64,000 nucleotides of DNA from Bacilli bacterium (GTDB taxonomy: Bacteria; Bacillota_I; Bacilli_A; RF39; UBA660), in NCBI GenBank assembly GCA_017406955.1, contig JAFQXM010000001.1, positions 62,001 through 126,000 of the forward strand. The letters are read 5' to 3'. This document shows, in pieces, positions 18,348 through 27,932 of the stretch (position 1 is its first letter; the number at the start of each line of letters is the position of its first letter). The notes below the pieces were generated by a model. The model was not told where the DNA came from. It saw only the letters and a program-made list of their open reading frames with translations, and ran no database searches. A program made the position numbers and the translations under genes.

Positions 18348-18962
18348 TTATACCTCCTCTATTTTCTTACCTAATTTAGTTTCTTTTTCTACATAAAATC
18401 TTTCATTTAGATTTAATATTTCTTGAACTAGTTCTGCATTCACTCCATTTTGTAATGAATATTTTACAAATACTCTTATACAGTATAGAAAACTATCACA
18501 TTCATTAGATGTAAGTTTTCTATCTTTACCTCTCTTGTCTTTTAAATCTTGAATTATTTCAAATTTATAACTTTTAAATATATCTAATATGTCATCTATC
18601 ATTTTCATCGTATCTTTTTTAGAATAGTTCTTTGTATTTGTGCTGTTTATAAACTTTAAATATGGTACATTAAATAGCCAAACGTTATTTGCTTCTTGTT
18701 TAATATGATTATAAATTCTAGAATCTAAAGCCCATAGTTTTACTGCATACATTCCAGATACAGGCGGTATCTCCATACCTACTTCAGAACTCATAAAATT
18801 AGTTTCTGCATCTAATATATGTTCCATCTCTACTGCAGCTTCAGTAATTTCAGCAAAAGCTCCATGTTTTACATCAACAGAAAACTCTCTAAACCATATA
18901 ACTTTATTTTCCAGATTTATCTCTGATAATCCAAAACCGTGTAAATGATGGGTCGATTCCAT
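18348..18962 (-). CDS. Unknown 204-residue protein
   Basis: No domain is recognised. The first half is mixed alpha/beta with ENKVIWFREFSVDV, the second half is helical with DDILDIFKSYKFEIIQDL and many charged residues. It has no cysteine motif or membrane segment. The ribosome site before the ATG at 18962 is AGGAGG. It is followed after two bases by the small membrane protein gene, so the two are likely co-translated. Confidence 0.6.
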   Translation of the reverse strand: MESTHHLHGFGLSEINLENKVIWFREFSVDVKHGAFAEITEAAVEMEHILDAETNFMSSEVGMEIPPVSGMYAVKLWALDSRIYNHIKQEANNVWLFNVPYLKFINSTNTKNYSKKDTMKMIDDILDIFKSYKFEIIQDLKDKRGKDRKLTSNECDSFLYCIRVFVKYSLQNGVNAELVQEILNLNERFYVEKETKLGKKIEEV

Positions 18963-18989
18963 AAAATAATGTAGTCATAAAATTACCTC

Positions 18990-19322
18990 CTAAAATTCAA
19001 TTTTCATTTTACTTATTATATATTCAGTTATTATATCTAAGTTACATTTTATTTGTCTATATACATCTATTTTTTCTTCATTTTCTTTAGAGAATAGACC
19101 AGATACTAAAATTTCATACTCAGTTCTACACCAATATTGACTCATAAATACTCTGTCTAAATAATTCTTAAGTTCTTCTTTATTGTTTATTTTCTTTTTC
19201 TTTATTTCTTTAGATATTTCTTCTGGTAAACTATCCCATAAAACGTTATAATCAATAATTTTATCATGATTAAAATCATGTCTTAATACATACCACTCTA
19301 AACTTACATTTTTAATTTTCAT
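18990..19322 (-). CDS. Conserved phage protein, unknown function
   Basis: 110 residues from the ATG at 19322, which has GAAAGGAG five bases upstream; the frame extends to a TTG at 19337 without support. It begins MKIKNVSLEWYVLRHDFNHD, a pattern I associate with small conserved proteins of large Gram-positive phages, but no function is known to me. It overlaps no other gene and follows the 80-residue gene closely. Confidence 0.6.
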   Translation of the reverse strand: MKIKNVSLEWYVLRHDFNHDKIIDYNVLWDSLPEEISKEIKKKKINNKEELKNYLDRVFMSQYWCRTEYEILVSGLFSKENEEKIDVYRQIKCNLDIITEYIISKMKIEF

Positions 19323-19333
19323 TATTACTCCTT

Positions 19334-19576
19334 TCAATTTACTATATAATTTTCATCAATCATATCTTTAATAATATCAGATTGTACATGCCCTAGTAAT
19401 TCCATTTTAGTCCCATAATTTAAATTATTAGTATAGCCTGTCATGATTGAACCGTCATTACATTTACAAGCAATCATCATATTGTCTATATTACCATTTA
19501 TTACTTCTTCTTTAATACTATCTAGAAATTCTAAGACATTATCGGTTTTAGTTCTAAGTTTTATTATATTACTCAT
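19334..19576 (-). CDS. Small phage protein, unknown function
   Basis: 80 residues. The sequence (CNDGSIMTGYTNNLNYGTKMELLGHVQSDII) resembles small host-takeover-type proteins with a beta hairpin core in Firmicutes phages, but I cannot name a role. It lies in an accessory stretch between the homing endonuclease and other small genes. Confidence 0.55.
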   Translation of the reverse strand: MSNIIKLRTKTDNVLEFLDSIKEEVINGNIDNMMIACKCNDGSIMTGYTNNLNYGTKMELLGHVQSDIIKDMIDENYIVN

Positions 19577-19602
19577 ATTTATGCTCCTTTAATATAAATA
19601 TA

Positions 19603-21036
19603 TTATGATTCGTTTCTATACCAAGTATATACTTTAGTACCAGCATTATAAATTTTTAATACTTCTCCAGATTTATACATTTTTAATATTTCATTATGAT
19701 TTTGTGGGCTTCTATTTCTTACTATATTTTCTTTTACAAAATAATTTTTAAAACCAGCTTGAGTAGTAATATATTTTAATCCTAAATATGGAAGACTATT
19801 ACCATTAAAATAATTATAATCTATGTAATATACACAATTATTATAGTTATAATTTTCTATAAAATATTTCCATATTTTACTTGCTCCTCCTATAACATTA
19901 CAATTAAGTTTAGTAGCCCCTCTTATTACTTCACACTCGTATTTACCTTTACCAAAGAAACAATGCCCAAATATGTAACTCATTACTATTTTATTATTAT
20001 ACTCTAAACAAATAGCAAACTTACCCGGTCTAAATCCTTGTATATTATTTTCGTCAAAAAATTCTCTTAACTTAGAAGTTGGAGTAATAACTTTAATGTT
20101 ACATTTTCTAGCATATATTCTATCAGTACATAAATCAAGAGCATTTTTAATAATATTTTCTAATATAGGTCTCTGTCTTTCATTAAACCACTCATACTCC
20201 CATATATGAATTAGTCTTATACCTTTATCTTCACATAGTTTAGATTTATTAACGTGATAATTAGCTGGAGTAGGAGCATTATTTCTAAAGCCTTTAGTAC
20301 TGTTATGACTAACTATATCATTAAATTCTAATGCGACTTTATATTCTGGGAAATAAAAATCTAGCTCTAGAGGTTTTATTTGAGTTCTGTCATGTTTCAC
20401 ATAATTTATGTTTAAAGTTTTTATAAAATCTTCTAAAGATAATTCTAAATGGCTCTGTACTTTATCAACTAAGTTTTCAGCATTGTATAATCTAGTATAT
20501 CTTAATATAGTATTTCCATTTATGCCTAAATTTTTAGATATTTCAGCTAGAGTAGGTTTTCTATTTAGTTTATTTGTAAGTTCTATTATATAATCTTTAT
20601 AATTATTTTCAGAGTATAATTCATCTATTAACGTTTTATATGATTTATTATCTAGCGTTTTCTTTATAGAGTCTGTCATCTGTTTTCTTTTATCTGGTAT
20701 AAGATTTACATTATCTACTCCATATCTGTCAATCATTGTCTTTTTTCTTTTATTTACAGAATTTATACTTTTCTCTTTCTTTTTAGATTTTACACTTTCT
20801 AATTGACTTATATTATCTACACCATATTTGTCTTTTATAGTTTGCTTTATTTTCGCTTTTATGTCTTCTCTAGCAAATGGATTTACTGCTCCCAAATTAA
20901 ATCCTAATTTATTTAATTCTCTTCTAATTTTAGTTTCACTGCATTTCATAACTATAGCAATATCTCGTATTGCCAATTTATCGTCTTCATATAATTTTCT
21001 TAATAAAACTAAATCAAGATTTATTCTCTTAGCCAC
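19603..21036 (-). CDS. Homing endonuclease, EDxHD (Vsr-like) type with repeats
   Basis: 477 residues. An N-terminal helix-turn-helix (LAIRDIAIVMKCSETKIRR) is followed by two KYGVDN/RYGVDN repeats of the kind seen in DNA-binding arms of homing nucleases, then a second HTH (LAEISKNLGINGNTILRY). The catalytic region reads LELDFYFPEYKVALEFN, then YHVNKSKLCEDKGIRLIHIWEYEW, matching the EDxHD/Vsr-like nucleases such as I-Bth0305I. The C-terminal ~170 residues form another domain. It stands alone between the tail tube operon, which ends in a terminator at 21078-21105, and small genes, as a free-standing homing gene. Catalysis is inferred from the motif. Confidence 0.75.
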   Translation of the reverse strand: MAKRINLDLVLLRKLYEDDKLAIRDIAIVMKCSETKIRRELNKLGFNLGAVNPFAREDIKAKIKQTIKDKYGVDNISQLESVKSKKKEKSINSVNKRKKTMIDRYGVDNVNLIPDKRKQMTDSIKKTLDNKSYKTLIDELYSENNYKDYIIELTNKLNRKPTLAEISKNLGINGNTILRYTRLYNAENLVDKVQSHLELSLEDFIKTLNINYVKHDRTQIKPLELDFYFPEYKVALEFNDIVSHNSTKGFRNNAPTPANYHVNKSKLCEDKGIRLIHIWEYEWFNERQRPILENIIKNALDLCTDRIYARKCNIKVITPTSKLREFFDENNIQGFRPGKFAICLEYNNKIVMSYIFGHCFFGKGKYECEVIRGATKLNCNVIGGASKIWKYFIENYNYNNCVYYIDYNYFNGNSLPYLGLKYITTQAGFKNYFVKENIVRNRSPQNHNEILKMYKSGEVLKIYNAGTKVYTWYRNES

Positions 21037-21073
21037 TTAACCATACCCTCCTTAAAATATATTATGCTAAAAT

Positions 21074-21105
21074 AAAAGAGGCCTCAGAATTAAATCTGAA
21101 ACCTC
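21074..21105 (-). terminator. Terminator after tail tube gene
   Basis: Stem GAGGCCTCAGA / TCTGAAACCTC (21078-21105, one internal mismatch area) followed on the minus strand by TTTTATTTT. Same TCAGA/TCTGA core as the other palindromes. It separates tail tube from the homing endonuclease gene. Confidence 0.75.
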
Positions 21106-21141
21106 GTAAATGATAGAATTTGAAAACTTTAATAACATATT

Positions 21142-21804
21142 TTAATATTCTTGTGCATCTGTTACTGGAGCAGTTAGTTTACTATTTTTAACTAACTTTT
21201 GAGATTTAGAATCCCATACTAAGTCATCTCTATATGCTCTATCTACTGAAAGTGTAACTGATAACTGTTTTTCTCCTCCATCATCATAATCCATATCACC
21301 ATAATCTACTGAAGCAGGGAAGCATCCTTCACATTTCCAACTTCTATAGTATTCTCTATTAGGAGTGAATTCGTATACTATAGCATCTAATTTGTACATA
21401 GCTGCTAATCCCATACGACCTGTTCTTGGGTCATAAACTCTGTTTCTCCAGTTTAAGAATTTTTGTTCTACGTCAAATCCAATAGAATCTCTTAGTACCA
21501 TTGTAAAGTTATCAAATGAAGTTTTACCAGCTACTTTAATTGTTTGGTTAAAGTAATTGATATCATTTGTTTCAGTATTTTCTTTTGGTAGTGGGAAACT
21601 CTTAAGCATGAATCTTAGTTCTGAATCTATTGATAAAGTGTTATCATATCTACTAGGTAAGAATTGAACTTGAAAGTGGTTCTTTCTTTGTAATTGATAT
21701 TTTGCAAAGTTAAACCTAGTAGCTTGTAATTCAGTATCTTTATTATTAGGAGTTTTTTGTACTCCCCATACACTTAAATCTACATCACCTTTATTACTTG
21801 CCAT
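21142..21804 (-). CDS. Tail tube protein, gp19-like
   Basis: 220 residues, beta-rich. Features such as RKNHFQVQFLPSR, FNQTIKVAGKTSFDN, FLNWRNRVYDPRTGRMG and WKCEGCFPASVDYGDMDYDD follow the gp19 tube layout (an immunoglobulin-like barrel with a conserved S-V-x-Y-G-D near the end). It forms the inner tube inside the contracting sheath. It directly follows the sheath gene, as in T4 and most myoviruses. Confidence 0.85.
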   Translation of the reverse strand: MASNKGDVDLSVWGVQKTPNNKDTELQATRFNFAKYQLQRKNHFQVQFLPSRYDNTLSIDSELRFMLKSFPLPKENTETNDINYFNQTIKVAGKTSFDNFTMVLRDSIGFDVEQKFLNWRNRVYDPRTGRMGLAAMYKLDAIVYEFTPNREYYRSWKCEGCFPASVDYGDMDYDDGGEKQLSVTLSVDRAYRDDLVWDSKSQKLVKNSKLTAPVTDAQEY

Positions 21805-21810
21805 TAGCTA

Positions 21811-23766
21811 CTACACCTCCTCTGTTTCTTCTACACTGATAGTAATTGTATCAGTACCAGTTAAGTCGATTATTACATATTCTAAAGCTTCTGTTGGTTT
21901 TACTTGAATTAGTGCATGTAATTCATTTTTAGCAATAGTTTCATCAGTATTATTTGAGCTATTGCAAATTACTACATAATCCTCTATACCGTCTTCTTCT
22001 TTTATGCTTTCACATAAGTTTTCAAGTGAAGCTTTAAATTCTGTAAATAATGTTAAAGTGATTGGTTCAAATAAATATTGCCATCCATAAGTAATTAACT
22101 CTCTATTCATATAAGTAATCAATCTAGCAACATTTACTCTGTCAAATATTTTAGTATCTTCCTCTTTAGCTGAAGTTTTATTTCCCCAAACTACATATCC
22201 AACAGAACTTATATAATTGATAGTGTTAATTGGAATAACGTTGTCGTACAACTCATCCATTTCACTTCTAGACATTTTCATTACTAATCCAGTTACTTGT
22301 GTTAAAGTACCTCTATTTACACCAGCTATAGATAACCAAGGGTTTTGTCTATTTGCTGCTGCATAAGCATTTAATACTGCTACAGATACTGGACAAGGAA
22401 CTAAATTTCCATCTTCATCTGTAAAATCTACATAAGTAACATCGTTAGCATAAATCTCTAAGTAACCTCTGTTGTCTTGTACATAATTTTGTACAGAAGT
22501 TTTTATATCATCTATAGTTAATCCAGTAGCTTGAGCAATTACTCTGTAGAAGTTTTCTTTACCTTTTTCTACTGCATAGTTTACTACTTCATAATCTCTA
22601 TATTCTGGAATAACCATTTCATCGATTGGGTAGTCTTGGAAGTTATATAAATCTATTAAATCCATGATGTCAGTATTAGCTACATTTACATCATTTCCTG
22701 AGTTTCCGTTTTGAATATAACCTTCGAATCCTTCAGTAAATTGCTCTATAGTTGGAACATCATCAGTTTCAGTTTTGTCTGTGAATAAGTTTGTAAATTC
22801 TAGTGGTATACCAGAAATTGCATTAGCTGAAGTTACTAATTTATCTAATATAAATTCTAATCCTCCAATAAGATTTCCATCAGCATCTCTTTCAGCTGCT
22901 TTTAAAGTTCCAATCGAAATGTCTTCTTTTATAGTAGTTATATTTTTACCCATAATATCTGTAACATCTATATAAATTTTTTCATTAGTAGCATTAAATA
23001 CTAATTTTACTGATTTTCCATTTTGTAAATCAGTAGCATATTTAGTTTCAGCTTTGATTAAATCTAAAGTAACTACATCTGTAATAGGGTCTGCTGAACC
23101 GTCAAATGCACTCATAGTAAAGTTTAATGTGATTATAGAAGTTCCATCAACTATAATTTCAAAAGTATCTGTTTGAGATACTCTCAAAACTAATTCTGGG
23201 TCAAATTCAACTTCTTTAGTTACTATACCATTTTTCTTAATTGTTAAAGTTTCACCTGTAACGTTTAATTTAACTGGTACATAGTAACCTGATTGATTTT
23301 CAACATTCATTCCATCAAACTCTGTCCATCCTGTAATGTAATATAAAGTTCCTTTTACTGCTCCATTTGATAGAATTTTAGTATCTGTACTTATCATTTC
23401 AGATACTGGTTTGTTTAATAATTCAACAGTTTGTTCAGGTACTTCTGCTAAAGTACTTAATATTTCATGTTCAGTACCAAAAGATAATGTTAAACTACCT
23501 TTAGATGCTTCATCTTCATTTGCTACCCTAGTAACATAAGCATATTGATATAACTTTAAATATTTTTGAAGTGCATAAGCTGCTGGTGTAGTTATATCTG
23601 ATTGTCCAAATTTTGCTATGAACTCAGACTCATTGTTAATTCTTTCAATTGTTCCAATAGGTCCGCTTTTAGTCTTTAGAATTATTGCTGGTATAAATGG
23701 TACTAGTACATTTAATCCAGCTGTAGATAATTCATTAACATTAACTGTAACATTAGGTATTGCCAT
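21811..23766 (-). CDS. Tail sheath protein
   Basis: 651 residues, the normal sheath size. N-terminus with PFIPAIILKTKSGPIGTIERI; C-terminal domain with NPWLSIAGVNRGTL, then VVWGNKTSAKEEDTKIFDRV, NVARLITYMNRELI and YGWQYLFEPIT. These are hallmarks of contractile sheath subunits, whose C-terminal domains form the helical mesh that contracts. It lies just upstream of the tube gene. No CGG interruption is present. Confidence 0.9.
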   Translation of the reverse strand: MAIPNVTVNVNELSTAGLNVLVPFIPAIILKTKSGPIGTIERINNESEFIAKFGQSDITTPAAYALQKYLKLYQYAYVTRVANEDEASKGSLTLSFGTEHEILSTLAEVPEQTVELLNKPVSEMISTDTKILSNGAVKGTLYYITGWTEFDGMNVENQSGYYVPVKLNVTGETLTIKKNGIVTKEVEFDPELVLRVSQTDTFEIIVDGTSIITLNFTMSAFDGSADPITDVVTLDLIKAETKYATDLQNGKSVKLVFNATNEKIYIDVTDIMGKNITTIKEDISIGTLKAAERDADGNLIGGLEFILDKLVTSANAISGIPLEFTNLFTDKTETDDVPTIEQFTEGFEGYIQNGNSGNDVNVANTDIMDLIDLYNFQDYPIDEMVIPEYRDYEVVNYAVEKGKENFYRVIAQATGLTIDDIKTSVQNYVQDNRGYLEIYANDVTYVDFTDEDGNLVPCPVSVAVLNAYAAANRQNPWLSIAGVNRGTLTQVTGLVMKMSRSEMDELYDNVIPINTINYISSVGYVVWGNKTSAKEEDTKIFDRVNVARLITYMNRELITYGWQYLFEPITLTLFTEFKASLENLCESIKEEDGIEDYVVICNSSNNTDETIAKNELHALIQVKPTEALEYVIIDLTGTDTITISVEETEEV

Positions 23767-23770
23767 ACTC

Positions 23771-24403
23771 TTATTCTCCTTTCTTTTCTTTCAATTCATC
23801 AATTCTGATGATAGGGTGTAATAACGTGAAGAAGTTTTTAGTTTCTAATAAAACTCCTTGTAAATCAATACTAAGAGTATATCTATAAATTTTGCCTTGA
23901 GTTTGGTATAAAGATAAATCACTATTGTCTACTATTTGATTATTTATTGAAAAAGTAAAGTTTAAATCTTCATCCATTAGTTTTACAGAAATTTGTTGAT
24001 TTCTATATAGCCAAAAGATTAGTTCTTGCATTACTTGTTCAGTAGACAATCGGTCAGTTCCCCATACATCTATTTGATAACCTATAATAATATATAAGAA
24101 GTTTTGATTTTTAGCTAGTCTTTCATTCTTGCCCTTAAATTCATGAGTTTCTTCATCATAGATGTTAAGAGGATTTTGAAATGCCATACCGTCATGATAT
24201 TGGTCCATAGAATTATTAGCATTATCTAAAACGATATTAGCATCTGGATAGAAACTGATAAATGGAAATTGTAACTTGTTGTCAGTTTGTTTAGTAGCAT
24301 ATTGAAAAGCAGTGTTTACTGGTTCCATTATTACTTGTCCAGCAAATACGCTTTTTAAAACATTTTTAAGCGCTTCACCAAATTTGCTAAAATTACTGTA
24401 CAT
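23771..24403 (-). CDS. Tail terminator / tail completion protein
   Basis: 210 residues. A helical N-terminus is followed by a beta region (PFISFYPDANIVLD, LYIIIGYQIDVWG) and DRLSTEQVMQELIFWLYRN, the layout of tail terminator proteins (gp3/gp15-like) that cap the tube and sheath. Position directly upstream of the sheath gene supports this. It overlaps the upstream gene by 11 bases. Confidence 0.65.
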   Translation of the reverse strand: MYSNFSKFGEALKNVLKSVFAGQVIMEPVNTAFQYATKQTDNKLQFPFISFYPDANIVLDNANNSMDQYHDGMAFQNPLNIYDEETHEFKGKNERLAKNQNFLYIIIGYQIDVWGTDRLSTEQVMQELIFWLYRNQQISVKLMDEDLNFTFSINNQIVDNSDLSLYQTQGKIYRYTLSIDLQGVLLETKNFFTLLHPIIRIDELKEKKGE

Positions 24404-24722
24404 TTAAACTCCTCCTCTCTAAATCTTTCTTAGCTTTAGATAGAAGATGAGGAGCTTTAAGTGCTTCTCCTCCATATTCTAAATATCTAAGTATTACATT
24501 ACTTCTTATGTGATTGTCTATAACTATATTTCTATGTTTATCTAAAGAAATATTTTTAATAGCTCTATCAATATCATCCTCAGAGAATATTCTAGTTAAC
24601 ACGAGAATGATTTCTGGGTCATTTTGCTTTAATGTATTATAATTATTATATAATAACTTTTTAAACATATTTAAAGTTAATCTAGAGTCTTGATAAAACT
24701 CTTTTGTATTTAATATAATCAT
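24393..24722 (-). CDS. Neck/connector region protein, unknown
   Basis: 109 residues, helical and basic at its end. It has no motif I recognise. It overlaps both neighbours (11 bases with the tail terminator, 4 with the upstream gene), so it is part of the tightly coupled head-tail joining cluster. Possibly a neck assembly factor. Confidence 0.55.
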   Translation of the reverse strand: MIILNTKEFYQDSRLTLNMFKKLLYNNYNTLKQNDPEIILVLTRIFSEDDIDRAIKNISLDKHRNIVIDNHIRSNVILRYLEYGGEALKAPHLLSKAKKDLERRSLNVQ

Positions 24723-25270
24723 TTTAAATCTTCTACTCCTATCATTTTACGTTTGAAGTATTGATTTTCATTAAACATATCTACTTCAGTTGGAACTGGC
24801 TCTATAGGTCTTAATGTGTCTCTATGTGGTGCTAAATTACAAGTGAATAAACATAAATCATAATCAGTAGATACTTTTACTATATCAAATTTCTGTGTTT
24901 GAAATTCTTTAAGATTGTGAGGGTCACTTCTTACTGAAACTTCTATTATAGCTCCTTCAGAAGGGTATATAGGATTTCCATCATAATCTAAAAAAGTTAA
25001 TGTACATAGTAAAGGTTTAGAACTTTCGTCTTCAGTATACCATCCTAGTTTTAATAATTGAGCTTTCGATGGATTTTCATTTAAAGTATAAGCTACATCT
25101 ACTGGTGTTTTATAATTGTAATATTCGTCAGTATTTATTTGAGTTTCTTTATCTATTTGATAAAGTTTTCCTATTTTACCATGTAATTCTGCAGCTTCAT
25201 TAAAGTTTTTTCTATAGTATTCTAATTCTCTTTCAGACATATTTAATATTCCACGAGGTTTTCTACTCAA
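24719..25270 (-). CDS. Head-tail connector / neck protein
   Basis: 183 residues. N-terminal helix then beta-rich body with PVDVAYTLNENPSKAQL, ALLCTLTFLDYDGNPIYP and GAIIEVSVRSDPHNL; this is like the neck proteins (gp14-like) of myoviruses. Role inferred from its place between the upstream neck gene and the tail terminator gene. No catalytic motif. Confidence 0.5.
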   Translation of the reverse strand: MSRKPRGILNMSERELEYYRKNFNEAAELHGKIGKLYQIDKETQINTDEYYNYKTPVDVAYTLNENPSKAQLLKLGWYTEDESSKPLLCTLTFLDYDGNPIYPSEGAIIEVSVRSDPHNLKEFQTQKFDIVKVSTDYDLCLFTCNLAPHRDTLRPIEPVPTEVDMFNENQYFKRKMIGVEDLK

Positions 25271-25275
25271 TTAAA

Positions 25276-25806
25276 TCACCTCACTTTGTTTAACAGTTCT
25301 TTTAAGTTAGATAGTTCTATTTTTTCTGATGGTAAAGCTATACCATCTTTTATGTCTTTTTCTATTTGTTTAATTTTATTAGTTACTTCATTTAAACTTC
25401 TATAGTCAGAATTGTCCATAATAAACATATCTTTTTCATCATTTATTCTTCTAACAGTATAACCATTAGCTCTTAAATCATTCTCAAAAGACTTTTTATC
25501 TGGATAATCACTATCTTCTATTATTTTATTATTACCATCTTCATCTTTAACAAATGCAAATAAATGCATTCCTTCAGTTAAATGTTTATTCAAATCAAAA
25601 CTAAATAAATCATCTATTAACTGTTCATCTGTCCAACCAGATTTCTTAAAATCTTCTAGTCTATCTTTAAATTCTTTATCATATATTATTTCTCCAGCTG
25701 CTTCTATTTTATCATCTTTAGACTTAAAACGTTTTACTTCTTCTGGAGTAAGATAGTTATTCCAGTCAATAGATGCTTTTTCTATTAACTTTATAGTTCT
25801 TCTCAT
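25276..25806 (-). CDS. Tagged internal protein (MRRTIKLIE), unknown
   Basis: 176 residues. The first nine residues MRRTIKLIE match the N-terminal tag shared by several proteins in this phage and contain the L-x-E cleavage motif of T4-type prohead proteases. The rest is acidic and helical with no recognised domain (GWTDEQLIDDLFSFDL, KDEDGNNKIIEDSDYPD). I infer packaging into the head and trimming after E9. It is coupled to the next tagged gene by a four-base overlap. Confidence 0.6.
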   Translation of the reverse strand: MRRTIKLIEKASIDWNNYLTPEEVKRFKSKDDKIEAAGEIIYDKEFKDRLEDFKKSGWTDEQLIDDLFSFDLNKHLTEGMHLFAFVKDEDGNNKIIEDSDYPDKKSFENDLRANGYTVRRINDEKDMFIMDNSDYRSLNEVTNKIKQIEKDIKDGIALPSEKIELSNLKELLNKVR

Positions 25807-26027
25807 GTTCTATTCTCCTTTAATATATCATCTAATGTTGATTTTAAATTATCTTTAATCTCATTTACGTCATCTATATCTTTTCTATAGAAGTCTCTAT
25901 CTTTATTCATTTTAGATTTAAATTCGTTACAACTACTTATAATACTATCTAAAACTTCATTCATTTTGCTATATTTTAATTTATCATTAGGTTGATTTTC
26001 TTCAGTTAATTTTATAGTTCTTTTCAT
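25803..26027 (-). CDS. Small tagged internal protein (MKRTIKLTE)
   Basis: 74 residues, starting MKRTIKLTE, the same tag as its downstream neighbour (MRRTIKLIE). The remainder is a Lys/Asp/Asn-rich helix. A short direct repeat, CATAGTATAACCTCCTTA, duplicates its ribosome-site region at about 26026 and 26061, giving two tandem copies of the leader. Confidence 0.6.
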   Translation of the reverse strand: MKRTIKLTEENQPNDKLKYSKMNEVLDSIISSCNEFKSKMNKDRDFYRKDIDDVNEIKDNLKSTLDDILKENRT

Positions 26028-26077
26028 AGTATAACCTCCTTATAGCTTTAGTAATTCAACTTCATAGTATAACCTCC

Positions 26078-26746
26078 TTAGTAAACATATATGTCTCCGA
26101 CTAGTTGGTCCTCAAGATGTGTCTTTTCACTAGCAGCTTCAGATAATAATTGAGCAGCATCTAACTGAATAGGGCTACCTTGTAAAGTAGCTTTACCTCT
26201 TTTTCTCCCTAAAACTTCTTTAGCTAGTGCTAAAGTATAATCTAAAATCCAATCAGCATACATAGAGCTTTCTTCTACATCTGTTATAGTTTTAAGATTA
26301 ACAGTCATTTCTATCAATGCATTATCTAGATAACCATCTAAGTATATTGTATTATTTAAAAGTCTGAAGTTTTCTCCTTTTTGATTAGATAATTCATTCC
26401 ATAACATTTGATAAGCTTTCATCATTTCAAATCTTTGCATAAAATTGATATCATAAATCATAAGACCTACTCCACCAAACATTATGTCTTGAATAGTATT
26501 GTATTGAATATCTCCAGCATTCCATACTCTAGATACTGCTATAGGGTCATGATTAGATACATCAATCTGTTTACCATTAGCTTGAACATATCTTACTCCA
26601 CTATAATAAGGTCTTAACTTACGTAGAGCCTGTTCTATTAAAGTTAATAGTTCAGCTCTAGTAAGTTCTACTTCTACAGTTTTATCTCCTAGCATAGTTC
26701 TAACATATTTTATTACGTTGTCTAAAACTACTTTTTCAGTAAGCAT
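26078..26746 (-). CDS. Neck / head-completion protein, gp13-like
   Basis: 222 residues from the ATG at 26746, preceded by GGAGG; a longer start at 26761 (TTG) is unsupported. N-terminal helical region with VELTRAELLTLIEQALRKLRPYYSG, then a beta middle and a helical C-terminus YADWILDYTLALAKEVLGRKRGK. This resembles T4 gp13-type neck proteins that close the portal after packaging. Placement between capsid genes and tail genes agrees. Confidence 0.65.
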   Translation of the reverse strand: MLTEKVVLDNVIKYVRTMLGDKTVEVELTRAELLTLIEQALRKLRPYYSGVRYVQANGKQIDVSNHDPIAVSRVWNAGDIQYNTIQDIMFGGVGLMIYDINFMQRFEMMKAYQMLWNELSNQKGENFRLLNNTIYLDGYLDNALIEMTVNLKTITDVEESSMYADWILDYTLALAKEVLGRKRGKATLQGSPIQLDAAQLLSEAASEKTHLEDQLVGDIYVY

Positions 26747-26764
26747 ATTTATTACCTCCAATAA

Positions 26765-27496
26765 TTAGTTTGCAGGGAATAATATCTCTAAAGCTTGTTT
26801 AGCTGCTTCTTTTTCTTCTGGTTGATTAGAGTATCTAGCTAATTTTCTAAGAGATCTTTCATCTAATTGTCCTATAGTTTTACCCTTCTCTTTACCAGTA
26901 GTAATTTCTATTTTAGCTAAATCTTCTGGAAGTTCTGCTGGTTCATTAGATTCTTCTGTAGCTTCTTCAGATTCACCTTCTAAATCTTCTTCAGTGTTCC
27001 CTTCACTGTCTATTTCTTCATTCTTTTTAGCATCTTCTTCAGCTCTATTTTTTCTAGCTACTTCTGGGTCTATTTTAGCATCTTCTTCTTTTTGTTTAGC
27101 ATCTAATTTAGCTTGTAACTCTTCAGCAGTTTCTTGTCCAGCTTCTGTAATTACTTCATTATCAAAATTAGTCATTTCATTAGCTTTCATCATTTGAGCC
27201 TTTAAATCTGAAATATGTTCTGTTTTAGGTGCTGCTACTGGTCTAAAAGCATTTTTAGGTATTCTATCTATATCTGCAACTTCTATTACTTTATAGCATC
27301 CTTTAGCATCTCCATTTAATTTATGTTCTAATTTTAAAACTCTATATTGTCTTAAGTACTCTATAATTTCTTGAGTAGCTCCTTTCAAATAAATATCTCT
27401 TCCAGCCCATATTGATATTTGTCCAACAATTGGTAAAGTTACTGTTAACTCACCGTCTCCTTTAAAACTTAGTCTTGCATTAAACTTATTACTCAT
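26765..27496 (-). CDS. Virion-associated acidic protein, unknown
   Basis: 243 residues. N-terminal beta part (LTVTLPIVGQISIWAGRDIY), followed by a long, low-complexity, Glu/Lys-rich helical stretch (about 115-195) and a short basic C-terminal domain (KTIGQLDERSLRKLARY), which resembles a small helical DNA-binding or SAP-like fold. It starts the neck/tail operon behind a bidirectional terminator. Probably a connector or head protein; function not known. Confidence 0.5.
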   Translation of the reverse strand: MSNKFNARLSFKGDGELTVTLPIVGQISIWAGRDIYLKGATQEIIEYLRQYRVLKLEHKLNGDAKGCYKVIEVADIDRIPKNAFRPVAAPKTEHISDLKAQMMKANEMTNFDNEVITEAGQETAEELQAKLDAKQKEEDAKIDPEVARKNRAEEDAKKNEEIDSEGNTEEDLEGESEEATEESNEPAELPEDLAKIEITTGKEKGKTIGQLDERSLRKLARYSNQPEEKEAAKQALEILFPAN

Positions 27497-27552
27497 TTTT
27501 GATTACTCCTTTCAATCATAATCTATAATATAATATATATGATTGCAAAATA

Positions 27553-27582
27553 AAAGCTCCAGAATTAAATCTGAAGCTTTTT
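27553..27582. terminator. Bidirectional terminator
   Basis: Stem AAAAGCTCCAGA / TCTGAAGCTTTT with TTTAAT loop region, flanked by A- and T-runs on both sides, between the 88-residue gene and the virion protein gene. TCAGA/TCTGA family. Confidence 0.7.
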
Positions 27583-27602
27583 CATAACTAGTTAATATAG
27601 TT

Positions 27603-27869
27603 CTATTGCTTTATCTCTGTTATGGAGTTATATAATGAAAGGAGTTCTTTATTTTCTGTACCAATTTCACCAGGGTTATATTCATAAGCTAAAAACTCTT
27701 TTAAGTCATCTAATTCACCTTCTAATCTATATTCTGCTATACAAGGCGGTTTCTTTCTAGTATCTTTAGCTTTAATGCTAAAATTTATGTCAGAATAACT
27801 ATCTTTATCATGCTCTAACCAATCTTTACTTTCAATGTCTAATTCTAAATCTATAAAATATCTGCTCAT
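27603..27869 (-). CDS. Small acidic protein, unknown
   Basis: 88 residues from the ATG at 27869, which has GGAGG seven bases upstream; an open extension to 27929 lacks a ribosome site. Sequence MSRYFIDLELDIESKDW suggests a beta-sheet protein. No domain recognised. Confidence 0.5.
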   Translation of the reverse strand: MSRYFIDLELDIESKDWLEHDKDSYSDINFSIKAKDTRKKPPCIAEYRLEGELDDLKEFLAYEYNPGEIGTENKELLSLYNSITEIKQ

Positions 27870-27932
27870 ATTATTACCTCCAATAGATGATTTAATATTA
27901 TAATAACCAATTTTATAGATTTTATACATTAT

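Noticed and set aside
19603-21036. An RNA-guided TnpB/IscB-type gene
   Set aside because: The motif order matches EDxHD homing nucleases; there is no RuvC or HNH core and no guide RNA structure next to it.
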